The notes beneath the pieces were generated by a model. It ran no database searches, was not told where the DNA came from, and was given only the letters and a program-made list of their open reading frames with translations. Positions 33,717-43,809 of a stretch of 64,000 nucleotides of DNA are shown here, piece by piece. Each line of letters starts with the position of its first letter. Position 1 is the first letter of the stretch. Made by a program: the position numbers and the translations under genes. This stretch comes from Gammaproteobacteria bacterium (GTDB lineage: Bacteria > Pseudomonadota > Gammaproteobacteria > JAJPIJ01): the NCBI GenBank assembly GCA_022071965.1, contig JAJVIQ010000004.1:124001-188000 (forward strand), read 5' to 3'.

Positions 33717-34474
33717 TTCCGGCCGTGAATACACGCAAGACACCCGGATTGCTGGCGAGCGTGCGCTCGCTGCCGGAGGCGGAGGTCGCGCTTGCCGCCG
33801 GGGTGGACATCATCGATCTCAAGGAACCGGCGCTGGGCGCACTGGGCGCGGTCAGTCATGCGGTCGCGCGGGATGTGGTGCAGATGATAGACGGTGCCGT
33901 GCGCGTGAGCGCGACCATCGGCGATCTGCGTGGCGATCCGCGACGCACGGTCGAAGCCGTGCGCGCGATGGCCGAGACCGGCGTCGACATCGTCAAGGTC
34001 GGCCTGTTCGACGAGGCCGAACGCGCCGAACTGCTGTCGGCGTTGGCGCCGCTCGCGGCGTCCGGTATCCGCATCGTCGTCGTGCTGCTCGTGGATCGCG
34101 GTCTGCGGCTGGAGGTCGAGGACGTGGCGGCCGCCGGACTGTACGGCGCGATGCTGGATACCGGCGACAAGCACTCGGGATCGCTGACGCAGTTGCTGAG
34201 CCGCGATCAGGCCCGCGCGTTTCCCGAGGCCTGCCGGCGCGCGCCGAGGCGCCTGCTCTGCGGTATGGCGGGCAGCCTGCGGCTGGAGGACATCGCGGTC
34301 GTCAGCCGCGGCGAACCGGATTACCTCGGTTTCCGCGGCGCGCTCTGTCATGACGGCGCGCGCGCGGGCCAGTTGAGCGGGCAGCGGGTCGCGGTGGTGC
34401 GCGCCGCGCTGCGTGAGCATGCAGTGTCGATCGATGGCGAGTCGCCGCCGGTGACGGCGGCAGGAGGGGTGTGA
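33713..34474 (+). CDS. mfnB: (5-formylfuran-3-yl)methyl phosphate synthase
   Basis: The protein has 253 residues. It is a MfnB-family (formerly DUF556) TIM-barrel aldolase that makes the furan precursor of methanofuran from two triose phosphates. Motifs are LLASVRSLPEAEVALAAGVD, IIDLKEPALGALGAV, VSATIGDL, GVDIVKVGLF and MLDTGDKHSGSLTQL. ATG at 33713 overlaps the DUF447 stop. Its presence implies methanofuran as well as H4MPT, consistent with a formyltransferase/hydrolase route for formaldehyde. Confidence 0.9.
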   Translation: MIPAVNTRKTPGLLASVRSLPEAEVALAAGVDIIDLKEPALGALGAVSHAVARDVVQMIDGAVRVSATIGDLRGDPRRTVEAVRAMAETGVDIVKVGLFDEAERAELLSALAPLAASGIRIVVVLLVDRGLRLEVEDVAAAGLYGAMLDTGDKHSGSLTQLLSRDQARAFPEACRRAPRRLLCGMAGSLRLEDIAVVSRGEPDYLGFRGALCHDGARAGQLSGQRVAVVRAALREHAVSIDGESPPVTAAGGV

Positions 34475-34475
34475 A

Positions 34476-34865
34476 ATGGCACAATGGCGCAAGAAGACCA
34501 GCAACGAGGTCTACACGCAGGAAGAGATCGAGGCGCGGCTGAAGGACGAGCTGCCGAAGTGGTACTACGAGGACGGCTGGATCCGCCGCAAGTACAAGAC
34601 CAGCGGCTGGAAGGGCACGCTCATGGTGGTGAACACCGTCGGCCATCTGGCCGAGGCCGCGTGGCATCACCCGGATCTGACGGTGTCCTACGCATTCGTG
34701 ATCGTCAAGCTCGTCAATCACGAGGCCAAGGGCGTCACCGACAAGGACTTCCAGCTCGCGACGAAGATCGAAGAAGTGATCATGTGGCAGCCGGGCAAGG
34801 AGGAGGGCAGCGTGCTGCCCGGCACGCCCGACGATCCGCGCTTCAAGTACGTGAAGTACGACTAG
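34476..34865 (+). CDS. Pterin-4a-carbinolamine dehydratase homologue
   Basis: The protein has 129 residues. PCD/DCoH fold: VVNTVGHLAEAAWHHPDLTV with the signature HHP motif, a Tyr after it, VIVKLVNHEAKGVTDKDFQL, and a family-atypical C-terminal tail (MWQPGKEEGSVLPGTPDDPR). Dehydratases of this type occur in H4MPT biosynthesis clusters, where the substrate would be a methanopterin intermediate rather than biopterin. It starts 1 nt after mfnB ends. A weak hairpin AGAGCG/CGCTCT (34895-34918) with TTT follows. Confidence 0.85.
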   Translation: MAQWRKKTSNEVYTQEEIEARLKDELPKWYYEDGWIRRKYKTSGWKGTLMVVNTVGHLAEAAWHHPDLTVSYAFVIVKLVNHEAKGVTDKDFQLATKIEEVIMWQPGKEEGSVLPGTPDDPRFKYVKYD

Positions 34866-35075
34866 CTGCCGGTTCGCCTGCCTGAGGATCGCGCAGAGCG
34901 GACGCGTCGCTTCGCTCTTTTCGCTCTCCCTTGATGGGAAAGGGTGGTAGGTTGTGCTTTGTCCGCATGAATGTGTGCTACTGAAAGCGGTGGGACGTCG
35001 CCGTCTTTTCAGCACCCGGATTTCGAGTGCCTGGCCGGAAACGACTTCCAGCGGCGTATTGGCCTCACGGTGCAG

Positions 35076-36128
35076 CTACAGAATGGTGCAACTATACGCA
35101 CAGTCATATTGTCCCCCTACGCCAAGCTCTTTCAGTTCCGCTTGGACCTTGCAGCTAATGCCCATTTCCTGAGCGACCCCCTCAAAGAAAGGTGTTAGCT
35201 CGGGCCACGTCAGGTGTTGCTCAATACCGAGCTTCTTTGCAATGCGATTGTATCTTGAGAAACCGAAGACCCTGATCACCGTTCTATCCGGAAGGTATTC
35301 AAAAACTTCAAAATTGTACTCGGGCGAAGCTGAATGCACGGCGGTGATGAACACCAATGCAGGAGCCCTTGAATCCTTGGGTAGCTCTACACCTTCTTCA
35401 AGAGCTTCTCTGGTCTTCAGTTGGCCGAGTTCCCTGAACACGCTCTTGGAAATGTTATCTGCTTCGATCCAACCGAATTGTTCACCGATGTGCTTCAACA
35501 TCAAGCCATAGAAGGCGGCTGAGACATTGGATAGCCGCAGGGTTAGTTCCTCCGCTGTCTTGGGAAAGGTCTTGTCCACCAAGTACGCTTTCACCTCTTC
35601 ATCGGGATAGGCATCCTTGGCGCGAATGTCCTGCATTTCTCCGTACACGCGACGCCCTGTGATTGCCATGATTGCGGCGCTGAACTCGTACACGCGCATC
35701 GAGAGGCGACGGACGCTCGCCACCTGCTGCCGCAGCAGCGCCTGCGTAACTATCGGTTCGGCGAGCAATAGGTCACGGAAGGCTGCGGCCGGCATTGATG
35801 CAATGAGGCAGCTGGACTTGGCCTCGACTCTGGCCGACCGCGGACCTCCGTCGATTGCCGGGAGTTCGCCAAACGTTTCGCCGGGGCCCAAGTCGCGAAA
35901 GCTCACCATCTTGCCCGCGAGCGAATAGATGATTACGCGAACATCGCCCGTGATGATGAAAAATACATCGTCAGATCGATCAAGGTAATCGACGATCAGA
36001 TCATTGGGCTCGCAGAACCGCCAGCTGCAGCTTTGTTCGATGCGCCGCAGAGCCTCCGGAGAAAGGCCAGTAAATATCGTGATGCCCTCGAGCGAGTGCT
36101 GAGGTTGTGTGATTTGGGAGCTGGCCAT
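35076..36128 (-). CDS. Cyclic-nucleotide-binding protein with an unassigned C-terminal domain
   Basis: The protein has 350 residues. ATG at 36128 follows GGAGG and is chosen over 36149. Residues about 15-130 form a CNB domain with a phosphate-binding cassette GETFGELPAIDGGPRSARVE (key E88 and R97), so cNMP binding looks intact. Residues about 150-200 are helical. The C-terminal domain (about 205-350) shows HIGEQFGWIEADNISKSVFR, YNFEVFEYLPDRTVIRVFGF and a terminal CAYSC motif. It has no HTH, so it is not a CRP-type regulator. It resembles small-ligand or hydrolase-like domains only vaguely, and I cannot name it. It lies 106 nt downstream of a patatin gene on the same strand. Codon use is visibly less GC-rich than in the flanks. 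Confidence 0.75.
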   Translation of the reverse strand: MASSQITQPQHSLEGITIFTGLSPEALRRIEQSCSWRFCEPNDLIVDYLDRSDDVFFIITGDVRVIIYSLAGKMVSFRDLGPGETFGELPAIDGGPRSARVEAKSSCLIASMPAAAFRDLLLAEPIVTQALLRQQVASVRRLSMRVYEFSAAIMAITGRRVYGEMQDIRAKDAYPDEEVKAYLVDKTFPKTAEELTLRLSNVSAAFYGLMLKHIGEQFGWIEADNISKSVFRELGQLKTREALEEGVELPKDSRAPALVFITAVHSASPEYNFEVFEYLPDRTVIRVFGFSRYNRIAKKLGIEQHLTWPELTPFFEGVAQEMGISCKVQAELKELGVGGQYDCAYSCTIL

Positions 36129-36234
36129 CGCTGTCCTCCCCGATGTCACTATCTAATTGAATAATAATAGCACACGCCAAACTGTTCTGGCATGCAAAAT
36201 GCCGCTGCGGATGCATTTCGTCTGCAAGGAGCGG

Positions 36235-37278
36235 CTATAGAAATCGCTCCTCAATGGACGTTGATGATTCCTTGCCTATCTTGTCGAAATGCTCGCGAAT
36301 GAAAGCATCTCCACGCTTGCGACCCAGCCCGAAAAGCCATGCGAGAAAATCCGCGCCAGCGTTCAGTTTGCTCGACACCGCAAGCTGGCGCATCTCATCT
36401 TCCGAGTCGATACAGTGGATAAGCATCTTTCTGAGTCGCCCGCCCTCATCAAAACCGCGATCAACGAGTCGATTGACGAAGTTGATCGCGCGCATTTCGC
36501 GCATCAAGCTCGAGTTGAAACTGAGCGTATTGATGCGGTCGAGGATCGCTTGCGCACTCTTCGGCACCTGCTCGATCTGGATCGGGTTGATCATGATTAG
36601 AACCACATCACGGGAGGTGCAGTTGTAAATGATAGGAAAAAGCGGCGGATTGCCCATGTAGCCACCGTCCCAGAAATGCTCGCCATGTATTTCAACCGCA
36701 TGAAACATGAATGGCAGGCAGGCCGAGGCTAGCACAGCGTCGATGGATATCTCGCCTTGCTCGAACACGCGCAGGCGGTTGGTCCTGACATTGCTCGCGC
36801 CAACGAAGAGCTTCACCTTGTCAGAGTTGCGTAACGTTTCGAAATCGATCTGCTCGCTGAGGATGTCGCGTAAAGGGTGGTAGTTCATGGGGTTAAGCTG
36901 GTACGGGGACAACATGCGTGACAGGTTGTCCATCATGAGCCAGCCAGGCGAATAATCGAGACTGCCAGGGCTCATCAGCCGATCAATCCATGAAGGCTGC
37001 ATGACGGAGGAGGCGCCCCTTTCAGCCACGGTGTCCCAGAAGCGGCGCAGCGCGCTTCGTGCTCCCTCATTTCCGCCGAGCGTCAGCCCATAGGCGGTGA
37101 CGGTGGCGTTCATCGCACCAGCGCTGGTACCGACGATTCCCTCGATGGCGATGCGATCGTCCTCCAGTATCCTGTCGAGAACACCCCACGCGAAAGCGCC
37201 GTGCGATCCGCCACCCTGCAGGGCCAGGTTGATGGGCTTGCGATCGGCATTCGTGTGATGACCCGTTTCCTGCACCAT
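36235..37278 (-). CDS. Patatin-like phospholipase
   Basis: The protein has 347 residues. ATG at 37278 with AAAGGTGG upstream; an in-frame GTG at 37287 is less likely. Patatin core: oxyanion loop GGGSHG (22-27), nucleophile Ser52 in GTSAG, and dyad Asp204 in FWDGGYMGN. Such enzymes hydrolyse phospholipid or lipid acyl esters, as secreted effectors, housekeeping lipases or abortive-infection effectors. No signal peptide, so cytosolic. It is followed on the same strand by the cyclic-nucleotide-binding gene, and upstream lies a transposase remnant and, divergently, a cyclase gene. The C-terminal 100 residues are helical and charged. Composition again differs from the GC-rich flanks. Confidence 0.88.
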   Translation of the reverse strand: MVQETGHHTNADRKPINLALQGGGSHGAFAWGVLDRILEDDRIAIEGIVGTSAGAMNATVTAYGLTLGGNEGARSALRRFWDTVAERGASSVMQPSWIDRLMSPGSLDYSPGWLMMDNLSRMLSPYQLNPMNYHPLRDILSEQIDFETLRNSDKVKLFVGASNVRTNRLRVFEQGEISIDAVLASACLPFMFHAVEIHGEHFWDGGYMGNPPLFPIIYNCTSRDVVLIMINPIQIEQVPKSAQAILDRINTLSFNSSLMREMRAINFVNRLVDRGFDEGGRLRKMLIHCIDSEDEMRQLAVSSKLNAGADFLAWLFGLGRKRGDAFIREHFDKIGKESSTSIEERFL

Positions 37279-38020
37279 GCTGACCACCTTTCGGAACTCT
37301 CCTGTGTAGACGCTTTAGCACCAACTCAAGGTCGCTTCATCTGTGACGATGATGCTCCAATACCGCACGGGTGCCAAACGATGGGCACGCGCCGGGCCGG
37401 ACTGTGAGGAATTGTGGCGGCTACATCCTGTGACAAAATGCATCTATCACGACAGCACTCCTGCGGCGCGCATCAACCGCGCGACCCGCTAGCAACCGAT
37501 ATGGATGTCGTGGTCGTCGGTCAGCTTGGTATGGATCGATGCGGCTCCATGGGCGCCTTTGGAGCGGCAATGAACGCCATGGCTAAGCGCGGTCAGCCCG
37601 ATATCCGCTTGCGAACGCGCCGCCGACCGCCGGTCTTCCCACGCGTGAAACCCGCTCTTGGACACCTTGAGCAATCGGCACAGGACGGATTCCGGAAAGC
37701 GGGTCTGGTTTGCCTTCACTTTGCGCCTTTTGGCTGCTCCTCTGCACTGCTGCAATGCAACGTATCGTTTTGATATATACTCTGTTTATCTGCTTATAGG
37801 CGGATCGTTTGAACCTGTGAGTTTCATTGGCTGCGGCGCCAGCGAGAGCCTTGTTGCTATCTCTGGCGGCTTGCAGGCGCCTGCCACATAGCTTTTTCTT
37901 CCCGCCGACGACACCGGTCACTGCCGCCGGTGCCGCGATTTTTGGCCTTGGTGACCTGGTGAGACCGTGCGATCGAGTAAGTTCCGATCGCAGTTCACTT
38001 TTTCAAGGAGTCCCCCCGCA
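37279..38020. other. 742-bp gap with an insertion-sequence remnant
   Basis: Between divergent patatin and cyclase genes. It contains the IS3 orfB fragment (37447-37755). The remaining bases hold no intact gene. AT-rich sequence around 37760-37800 may be part of the old element or a promoter. Confidence 0.6.
37447..37755 (-). pseudogene. IS3-family transposase (orfB) remnant
   Basis: About 100 codons match the N-terminal part of IS3 orfB: FPESVLCRLLKVSKSGFHAW, then ALSHGVHCRSKGAHGAASIH and TKLTDDHDIHIGC. A TAG stop at 37489-37491 interrupts the frame, after which RVARLMRAAGVLS continues the family sequence until TGA-TAG at 37447. The DDE catalytic core and the inverted repeats are gone, so it is inactive. 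It marks past insertion at the edge of a compositionally different region. Confidence 0.8.
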
Positions 38021-39118
38021 ATGGCGCATGGCGGAAAGCACACTGTCCTGATTGTCGATGACACGCAGGAGAACATTCTGCTGCTGAGCGAGGTACTCGA
38101 ATCTGATTACCTGACCAAAGCGGCGAGCGACGGAGAACGGGCCCTGAGGATCGCCTTCGGCGCCGAGCCCCCTGACCTCGTTCTGCTCGACGTCATGATG
38201 CCCGGCATGAGCGGCTACGAGGTGTGCAGGCGCCTGAAGGAGAACGCGGTGACTCGGCCTATCCCGGTCATTTTCGTCACCGCCATGAACGAGGTGGAGG
38301 ACGAGACGAAAGGATTGGAGCTTGGCGCGGTGGACTACCTTACCAAGCCGATCAGCCCGCCGATCGTGAAGGCGCGCGTGAAGACGCATCTGGAGCTGTA
38401 CGATCAAAGGCGTGAACTCGCGGCCTGGAACCAGACGCTGGAACAGCGCGTTGCTGAAGGTGTGGCACAACTGGATCGGCTTGGGCGCATGAAGCGGTTC
38501 TTCTCTCCGGCCGTGGCTGACCTGATCCTCTCGGGCAATGCGGACGATCCGCTCAAGACGCATCGCCGGGAAATCGTCGTGGTGTTTCTCGATCTGAGGG
38601 GGTTCACCACCTTCAGCGAGAGCGCCGATCCGGAAGAGGTAATGGGCGTTCTGGCGGAATACCACGCCGCTATGGGCGATTTGATTGTCAAGTACGCCGG
38701 CACGCTGGAGCGTTTCGCTGGCGACGGGATCATGATCTTCTTCAATGACCCTGTACCGATCCCGAACCCGGCGGCGCAGGCTGTCTCGATGGCGCTCGAG
38801 ATGCAGCAGCGCTTCAAGGCGCTTGCGGCGGCGTGGGCACGGCGCGGCTACGACCTGTCCATGGGCATCGGCATCGCGCAGGGTTATGCCACGATCGGGG
38901 CCATCGGCTTCGAGGGCAGGCGCGACTATGGGGCCATCGGCAACGTCACCAATCTCGCTGCCCGCCTCTGCGGCGAGGCGAAAGGAGGACAGATTCTCGT
39001 CTCACAACGGGTGGAAGGGGCGCTCGGAGAGGTTGCGAAATCAGAGCCCATTGGCGACCTCTCACTGAAAGGGCTCCACAGGCCCGTCAAGACCTTCGAG
39101 ATTTGCTGGAACGTATAG
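38021..39118 (+). CDS. Receiver domain fused to class III adenylate/guanylate cyclase
   Basis: The protein has 365 residues. ATG at 38021 follows AAGGAG. Receiver domain 7-125 with D13/D14, phospho-acceptor D57 and K109; coiled linker 130-160; class III cyclase 165-365. Both metal-binding Asp are present (D191 in FLDLRGFT, D235 in FAGDGIM), as are the RRDYGAIGN segment with the purine-selecting Asp and NVTNLAARL with transition-state Asn/Arg. The usual purine Lys is Arg (ERFAGD), so base preference is uncertain. Phosphorylation by a histidine kinase would switch nucleotide production. The hybrid kinase gene follows 27 nt later, making a likely pair. Confidence 0.92.
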   Translation: MAHGGKHTVLIVDDTQENILLLSEVLESDYLTKAASDGERALRIAFGAEPPDLVLLDVMMPGMSGYEVCRRLKENAVTRPIPVIFVTAMNEVEDETKGLELGAVDYLTKPISPPIVKARVKTHLELYDQRRELAAWNQTLEQRVAEGVAQLDRLGRMKRFFSPAVADLILSGNADDPLKTHRREIVVVFLDLRGFTTFSESADPEEVMGVLAEYHAAMGDLIVKYAGTLERFAGDGIMIFFNDPVPIPNPAAQAVSMALEMQQRFKALAAAWARRGYDLSMGIGIAQGYATIGAIGFEGRRDYGAIGNVTNLAARLCGEAKGGQILVSQRVEGALGEVAKSEPIGDLSLKGLHRPVKTFEICWNV

Positions 39119-39145
39119 CCCGCCTGCGGCAATGAAAAGTCCTCG

Positions 39146-42100
39146 ATGAAAACTCGTTCGGCCAAGAATACTGCGGGTACGTTGACAGAGCAGGCGCGTA
39201 TCAACCATATCCTTGCCTTATCACCTGTCGTGCTCTACAGCTTCAAGGCCTCAGGTGATTACGCGCCCACGTTCATCAGCCAGAACGTGCGGGAGATATT
39301 TGGTTATGAGCCGAGGGAGTATCTTGAGGACCGGAATTTTGTGCAGAGCCGGATTCACCCGGAGGATACCCCGGGTCTCGAGAGAGAGTTCTCACGCCTG
39401 TTCAAGGAAGGTCATCTGGTCAATGAATACCGGTTGCGCCATAAAAACGGCAATTACCACTGGGTAAGTGACGAATTAAGAGTCATTTTCAATGAGGCCG
39501 GCCTGCCGGTGGAGGTCGTGGGCTCGTGGAGTGACATCACCGCGCGCAAGAGAGCTGAAGCAGCAATCGCCGAGGCCAGTCAGCAAAAGAGTGTACTACT
39601 GAACGAACTCAATACGATTCTCGACGCCATTGACTTCGGCGTGATGTTCATGGGCCCGGATCTGCGGGGGAGGGTCATCAATCGCGCGTTCCGCAATATG
39701 TGGGGCGTGCCCGACGAGTTCGTCGATACGCGCCCGACGATAGCCGACGTCATCAACTACAACCGGCACAACCGCATCTATGACGTGCCGGAGTCGGAAT
39801 TCGACGCCTACGTGGCGGCAAGGGTCGAGGATATCCGCAGGGGAGATATCCCCCCCTTTGAGCGACAACTCGCAGATGGCCGCATCATCCGCTACCAGTG
39901 TACCGCTTTACCCGACGGCGGCCGCATGCTCTCCTACTTCGACATCACCGCGTTGAAGCAACGGGAACGGGCGGCCAAGGAAGCTCAGGCCACCGCCCAG
40001 ACGAAACTCATCGAACTCAATGCGATTCTCGACGCCATTGACTTCGGCGTGATGTTCATGGGCCCGGATCTGCGGGGGAGGGTCATCAATCGCGCGTTCC
40101 GCAATATGTGGGGCGTGCCCGACGAGTTCGTCGATACGCGCCCGACGATAGCCGACGTCATCAACTACAACCGGCACAACCGCATCTATGACGTGCCGGA
40201 GTCGGAATTCGACGCCTACGTGGCGGCAAGGGTTGAGGAGATCCACAGGGGAGACTTCCCTCCCTATGAGCGACAACTCGCGGATGGCCGCATCATCCGC
40301 TACCAGTGTACCGCTTTACCCGACGGCGGCCGCATGCTCTCCTACTTCGACATCACCGAGTTGAAGCAACGGGAGCGGGAGGCCAGGGAGGCTGAAGCCG
40401 CCATTGCCACCGCCCACGCACGTATCAACCATATTCTTGCCTCGTCGACCGCCGTGCTCTACTGCTTCAAGGCAACAGGCGACTATGCCCCCACCTTCGT
40501 CAGTGAGAACCTGCAGGACTTGCTAGGTTATGAATGCAGCGATTACCTTGAAGACCGCAACTTTGTGCCGGATCGGATCCATCCGGACGATGCGGCGCGT
40601 GTCAAAGACCGTTTGTCTCAGCTGTTCGAAAAAGGCTACCTCAACAATGAGTACCGGTTTCGTCGCAAGGATGGCCGGTACTTTTGGGTGAGAGATGAAT
40701 TAAAAGTCACTTACGATGAGGCCGGCAAGCCAGATGAAGTCGTGGGGGCATGGACCGACATAACCGAACGCAAGGAAGCTGAGGCAGCACTGCATAAACA
40801 TAATATCTACCTTCAGTTATTAAATAAGATTGCGTTCGCTGCCAACGAAGCTGTGGCTATTGAGGATGTGCTGCGAATCTGTCTTGATGAAGTGTGCTTC
40901 AACACAGGATGGCAGGTGGGTCATGCATACATCATGGCCGCTGATGGCAGCGGTGAGCTCGTTTCGACCAGACTTTGGCACATCGAAGAGCCCGAAAAAT
41001 TAAAGACCTTTCAACAGGCCACTGAAGAGTTACGTTTCGCACCAGGGATCGGCTTGCCTGGCAGGGTTTTGCAGAGTGGCAAACCGGCGTGGGTCATTGA
41101 CGTTACCAAGGATGCTAATTTTCCAAGGGCAAGGTTATTGGAAAATATTGATGTCAGGAATGCGTTCTGTTTCCCGATATGGGTGGGAGACAAAGTTGCT
41201 GCAGTCCTGGAGTTCTTCACTTCAAGGCTCATAGAACCTGACGAGCAGTTTCTGATAATCATGAAGCAGGTCAGTAACCAACTTGGCCAAGTTATCGGGC
41301 GAAAGCTGGCTGAGAAGGCAATCGTCGAGGCCAACGCCAGGCTCCAGGAGCAGGATCTGGCCTTGCGTCAGGCGAAAGAAGTCGCCGAGCAGGCCACGAA
41401 AATGAAGTCGGAGTTCCTGGCAAATATGAGTCATGAGATCCGCACTCCGATGAATGCCGTCATCGGGATGACGCACCTCGCGCTCCAGACCGAGTTGACC
41501 GAAAAACAGCGTAACTACATGACCAAGGTCGACGCGGCGGCCAAGGGGTTATTGGGCGTCATTAACGATATCCTCGATTTCTCCAAGATTGAAGCCGGCA
41601 AGATACAGCTCGAACGGGTCGAATTCTCTCTCGACGCCGTCCTGGAACAGGTGGTCGACGTTTCAATCTTCAAGGCCCAGGACAAGGGGCTGGAGCTGCT
41701 GTTCGATGTGGGCGCGGACGTACCCACGGCCCTCATCGGGGATCCCATGCGTCTGCGGCAGGTGCTGCTAAACCTCGTCGGTAACGCAATCAAGTTTACC
41801 GATAAAGGCGAGATCACTATTGGCATCCAGCTTCTCGCGACGCAGGATAGCTCGGCCCACTTGCGGATTTGCGTGAAGGACTCAGGGATCGGTCTGACGG
41901 CGGATCAGCGCGCCCGGCTTTTCAGCGCTTTCACGCAGGCCGACGCATCCACAACGCGCAAGTATGGCGGCACCGGCCTCGGTCTCAGTATCAGCAAGAG
42001 CCTGGTTGAGGCGATGGGGGGGGAGATCGGAGTCGATAGCGAGGTGGGGGCGGGAAGCACGTTTCATTTCACGGCCAGGTTCGGGCTGCAGGCGCAGCAG

Positions 42101-43621
42101 CACTCAGTGATTCCGCTGACACCATACTTGCGGGGCATGCGTGTGCTGGTCGTCGATGACAATGCATCGGCCCGCGAGATCTTCGTAGCCATGCTGCACG
42201 CCCTCAAGTTCGAGCCATGTGCCGTACCGAGCGGCGCGGCAGCCGTTGAGGCACTGAGGCAGGCACAATTTGAAGGCAGGCCGTATGGCTTGGTGTTGAT
42301 GGACTGGCGCATGCCGGGGATGGATGGTGTCGAGGCCATCAGGCGTATTCAGACCGATGCCAGCCTGGAGCAGGTGCCAACTCTAATGATGGCAACCGCA
42401 TTCAGTCGCGAGGAATTGCTGGAGCAAGCACGGGACATAGCATTCGCTGGCCTGTTGGCCAAGCCGGCGAGTCCTTCGACCCTGCTCAATGGCATCATGA
42501 CGGCGTTCGGGGAGAAAGTCGTGCTGACGCCGCGCCAGATGGGCCGCCACGGCGACTTCAGGGAGTCGGCCAAACTGGTACGGGGCGCGCATCTTCTGCT
42601 TGTCGAGGACAACACCATGAATCAGGAGATCGCGGCGGAGATCCTGTCCAACGCCGGATTGCGTGTCGACGTAGCCAACAACGGCGTCGAGGCGCTGGAC
42701 AAGGTGCGGCAGACCAATTACGAGGGCGTCCTGATGGACTGCGAGATGCCGCTGATGGATGGATTTGAAGCAACCCGCCGCATCCGCACCGACGCGCGCT
42801 TCCGCACGCTCCCCATCATCGCGATGACGGCCAACGTCATGGCCGGCGATCGTGAACGCTGCATTGACGCCGGCATGAATGACCATGTGGGCAAGCCCAT
42901 CGATGTGAATGAACTGTTCTCGACACTAGCGCGCTGGCTCAAACACGCCAGTGGCGAAGCGGTGGCGAGTGCTGATGAAGCAAGTCCAGAGCCAGAGGAT
43001 GCCCCTATTTACATTCCCGGGGTTGACGTCGCGAAGGCATTGCAGCGAGTGGGCGGCAGCATCAAGTTTTACAGGACACTACTTTCCCAGTTCCGCGAAA
43101 CGCAGACAGATTCAGTGCAGCGCATCAGGGAGGCCATCGGCCGCGGCGATACTGAGACAGCGCGGCGCGAAGCACATACCCTCAAGGGACTGGCCGGAAG
43201 TGTTGGGGCAGCGGGTTTGACCGAGTGCGCAAAAACGGCCGAGAACCTGTTGAAGACGAAGGAGACCGCTGGCCTGGACCGGGCGCTGGTGAGCCTGGAG
43301 AAATCGCTGTCTGACTTCGTGGCAAGCCTGCCGGAGGGCGCGCTCGACGGGGGCAGCGCTCATGCGTTGCAGACTACTGCCCGGCGACCCGCTGATCCGG
43401 CTGCCTTGGCTGCGGCCCTGAGTGGCCTGGAGAAGCTGATTGCGCAGGACGATACGCGTGCGGCAAAGGCCTTTGAGGCAATCTCCGGCGACCTGCGTAC
43501 AGCAGGCCAGGGCGAACAAGGCAAGCAACTTCGGAATCTGCTTGCTCGATATGATTTCGAGAGTGCCGCTGCCGTTCTCGAGAAGATAGCGCAGGAGTTG
43601 GGTGTGGTCCTGCAACGCTGA
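39146..43621 (+). CDS. Large hybrid sensor histidine kinase (4 PAS, GAF, HK, 2 REC, HPt)
   Basis: The protein has 1491 residues and no TM helices, so it is cytosolic. PAS-A (about 15-140), two nearly identical PAS-B units (about 153-288 and 289-424), a second PAS-A (about 425-550), and GAF (about 555-720). HisKA with H763 in [11 protein letters not shown], then HATPase ([22 protein letters not shown]). REC1 with D1053, REC2 with D1198 and a C-terminal HPt with H1344 (AHTLKGLAG). This is a full internal phosphorelay. The output is probably the receiver-cyclase encoded immediately upstream. The A-B-B-A sensor order arose by duplication, and the B copies share long stretches of identical DNA. 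Signals could be redox, light or small ligands; no cofactor motif is evident. Confidence 0.93.
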   Translation: MKTRSAKNTAGTLTEQARINHILALSPVVLYSFKASGDYAPTFISQNVREIFGYEPREYLEDRNFVQSRIHPEDTPGLEREFSRLFKEGHLVNEYRLRHKNGNYHWVSDELRVIFNEAGLPVEVVGSWSDITARKRAEAAIAEASQQKSVLLNELNTILDAIDFGVMFMGPDLRGRVINRAFRNMWGVPDEFVDTRPTIADVINYNRHNRIYDVPESEFDAYVAARVEDIRRGDIPPFERQLADGRIIRYQCTALPDGGRMLSYFDITALKQRERAAKEAQATAQTKLIELNAILDAIDFGVMFMGPDLRGRVINRAFRNMWGVPDEFVDTRPTIADVINYNRHNRIYDVPESEFDAYVAARVEEIHRGDFPPYERQLADGRIIRYQCTALPDGGRMLSYFDITELKQREREAREAEAAIATAHARINHILASSTAVLYCFKATGDYAPTFVSENLQDLLGYECSDYLEDRNFVPDRIHPDDAARVKDRLSQLFEKGYLNNEYRFRRKDGRYFWVRDELKVTYDEAGKPDEVVGAWTDITERKEAEAALHKHNIYLQLLNKIAFAANEAVAIEDVLRICLDEVCFNTGWQVGHAYIMAADGSGELVSTRLWHIEEPEKLKTFQQATEELRFAPGIGLPGRVLQSGKPAWVIDVTKDANFPRARLLENIDVRNAFCFPIWVGDKVAAVLEFFTSRLIEPDEQFLIIMKQVSNQLGQVIGRKLAEKAIVEANARLQEQDLALRQAKEVAEQATKMKSEFLANMSHEIRTPMNAVIGMTHLALQTELTEKQRNYMTKVDAAAKGLLGVINDILDFSKIEAGKIQLERVEFSLDAVLEQVVDVSIFKAQDKGLELLFDVGADVPTALIGDPMRLRQVLLNLVGNAIKFTDKGEITIGIQLLATQDSSAHLRICVKDSGIGLTADQRARLFSAFTQADASTTRKYGGTGLGLSISKSLVEAMGGEIGVDSEVGAGSTFHFTARFGLQAQQHSVIPLTPYLRGMRVLVVDDNASAREIFVAMLHALKFEPCAVPSGAAAVEALRQAQFEGRPYGLVLMDWRMPGMDGVEAIRRIQTDASLEQVPTLMMATAFSREELLEQARDIAFAGLLAKPASPSTLLNGIMTAFGEKVVLTPRQMGRHGDFRESAKLVRGAHLLLVEDNTMNQEIAAEILSNAGLRVDVANNGVEALDKVRQTNYEGVLMDCEMPLMDGFEATRRIRTDARFRTLPIIAMTANVMAGDRERCIDAGMNDHVGKPIDVNELFSTLARWLKHASGEAVASADEASPEPEDAPIYIPGVDVAKALQRVGGSIKFYRTLLSQFRETQTDSVQRIREAIGRGDTETARREAHTLKGLAGSVGAAGLTECAKTAENLLKTKETAGLDRALVSLEKSLSDFVASLPEGALDGGSAHALQTTARRPADPAALAAALSGLEKLIAQDDTRAAKAFEAISGDLRTAGQGEQGKQLRNLLARYDFESAAAVLEKIAQELGVVLQR
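39604..40393 (+). repeat. 408-bp tandem duplication of a PAS module
   Basis: Bases 39604-39985 recur at 40012-40393 with a period of 408 bp (136 codons, frame kept). More than 200 bp starting at 39615 is identical, and a second identical block covers the CTCTCCTACTTCGACATCAC region. A few substitutions lie between, for example GAGGATATCCGC versus GAGGAGATCCAC. It is recent in-frame duplication or conversion. Confidence 0.9.
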
Positions 43622-43809
43622 CTATCCTTTCCGATACATCGGATTCAAGCCTTCGATTCACGACGGACACGACCGACATCGTCGGGGCATCCCGGGTGTC
43701 GTGGTCAGACATCCATGCACGTGAGAGATGACGGAGACTACAGGCTGGTGATGTCGGATTTCCTCAGCCGCTGCGCTCACGACCAGCCACCATCCACTCC
43801 GTGGTCAAA

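Noticed and set aside
35076-37278. Direct assignment to Pycsar or CBASS
   Set aside because: The cyclase is a two-component class III fusion, the CNB protein lacks TIR or TM effector domains, and no CD-NTase is present. Only an analogy is kept.
37583-37921. A 112-codon minus-strand frame overlapping the IS3 remnant
   Set aside because: It runs in another frame from the transposase sequence and matches neither orfA nor orfB.
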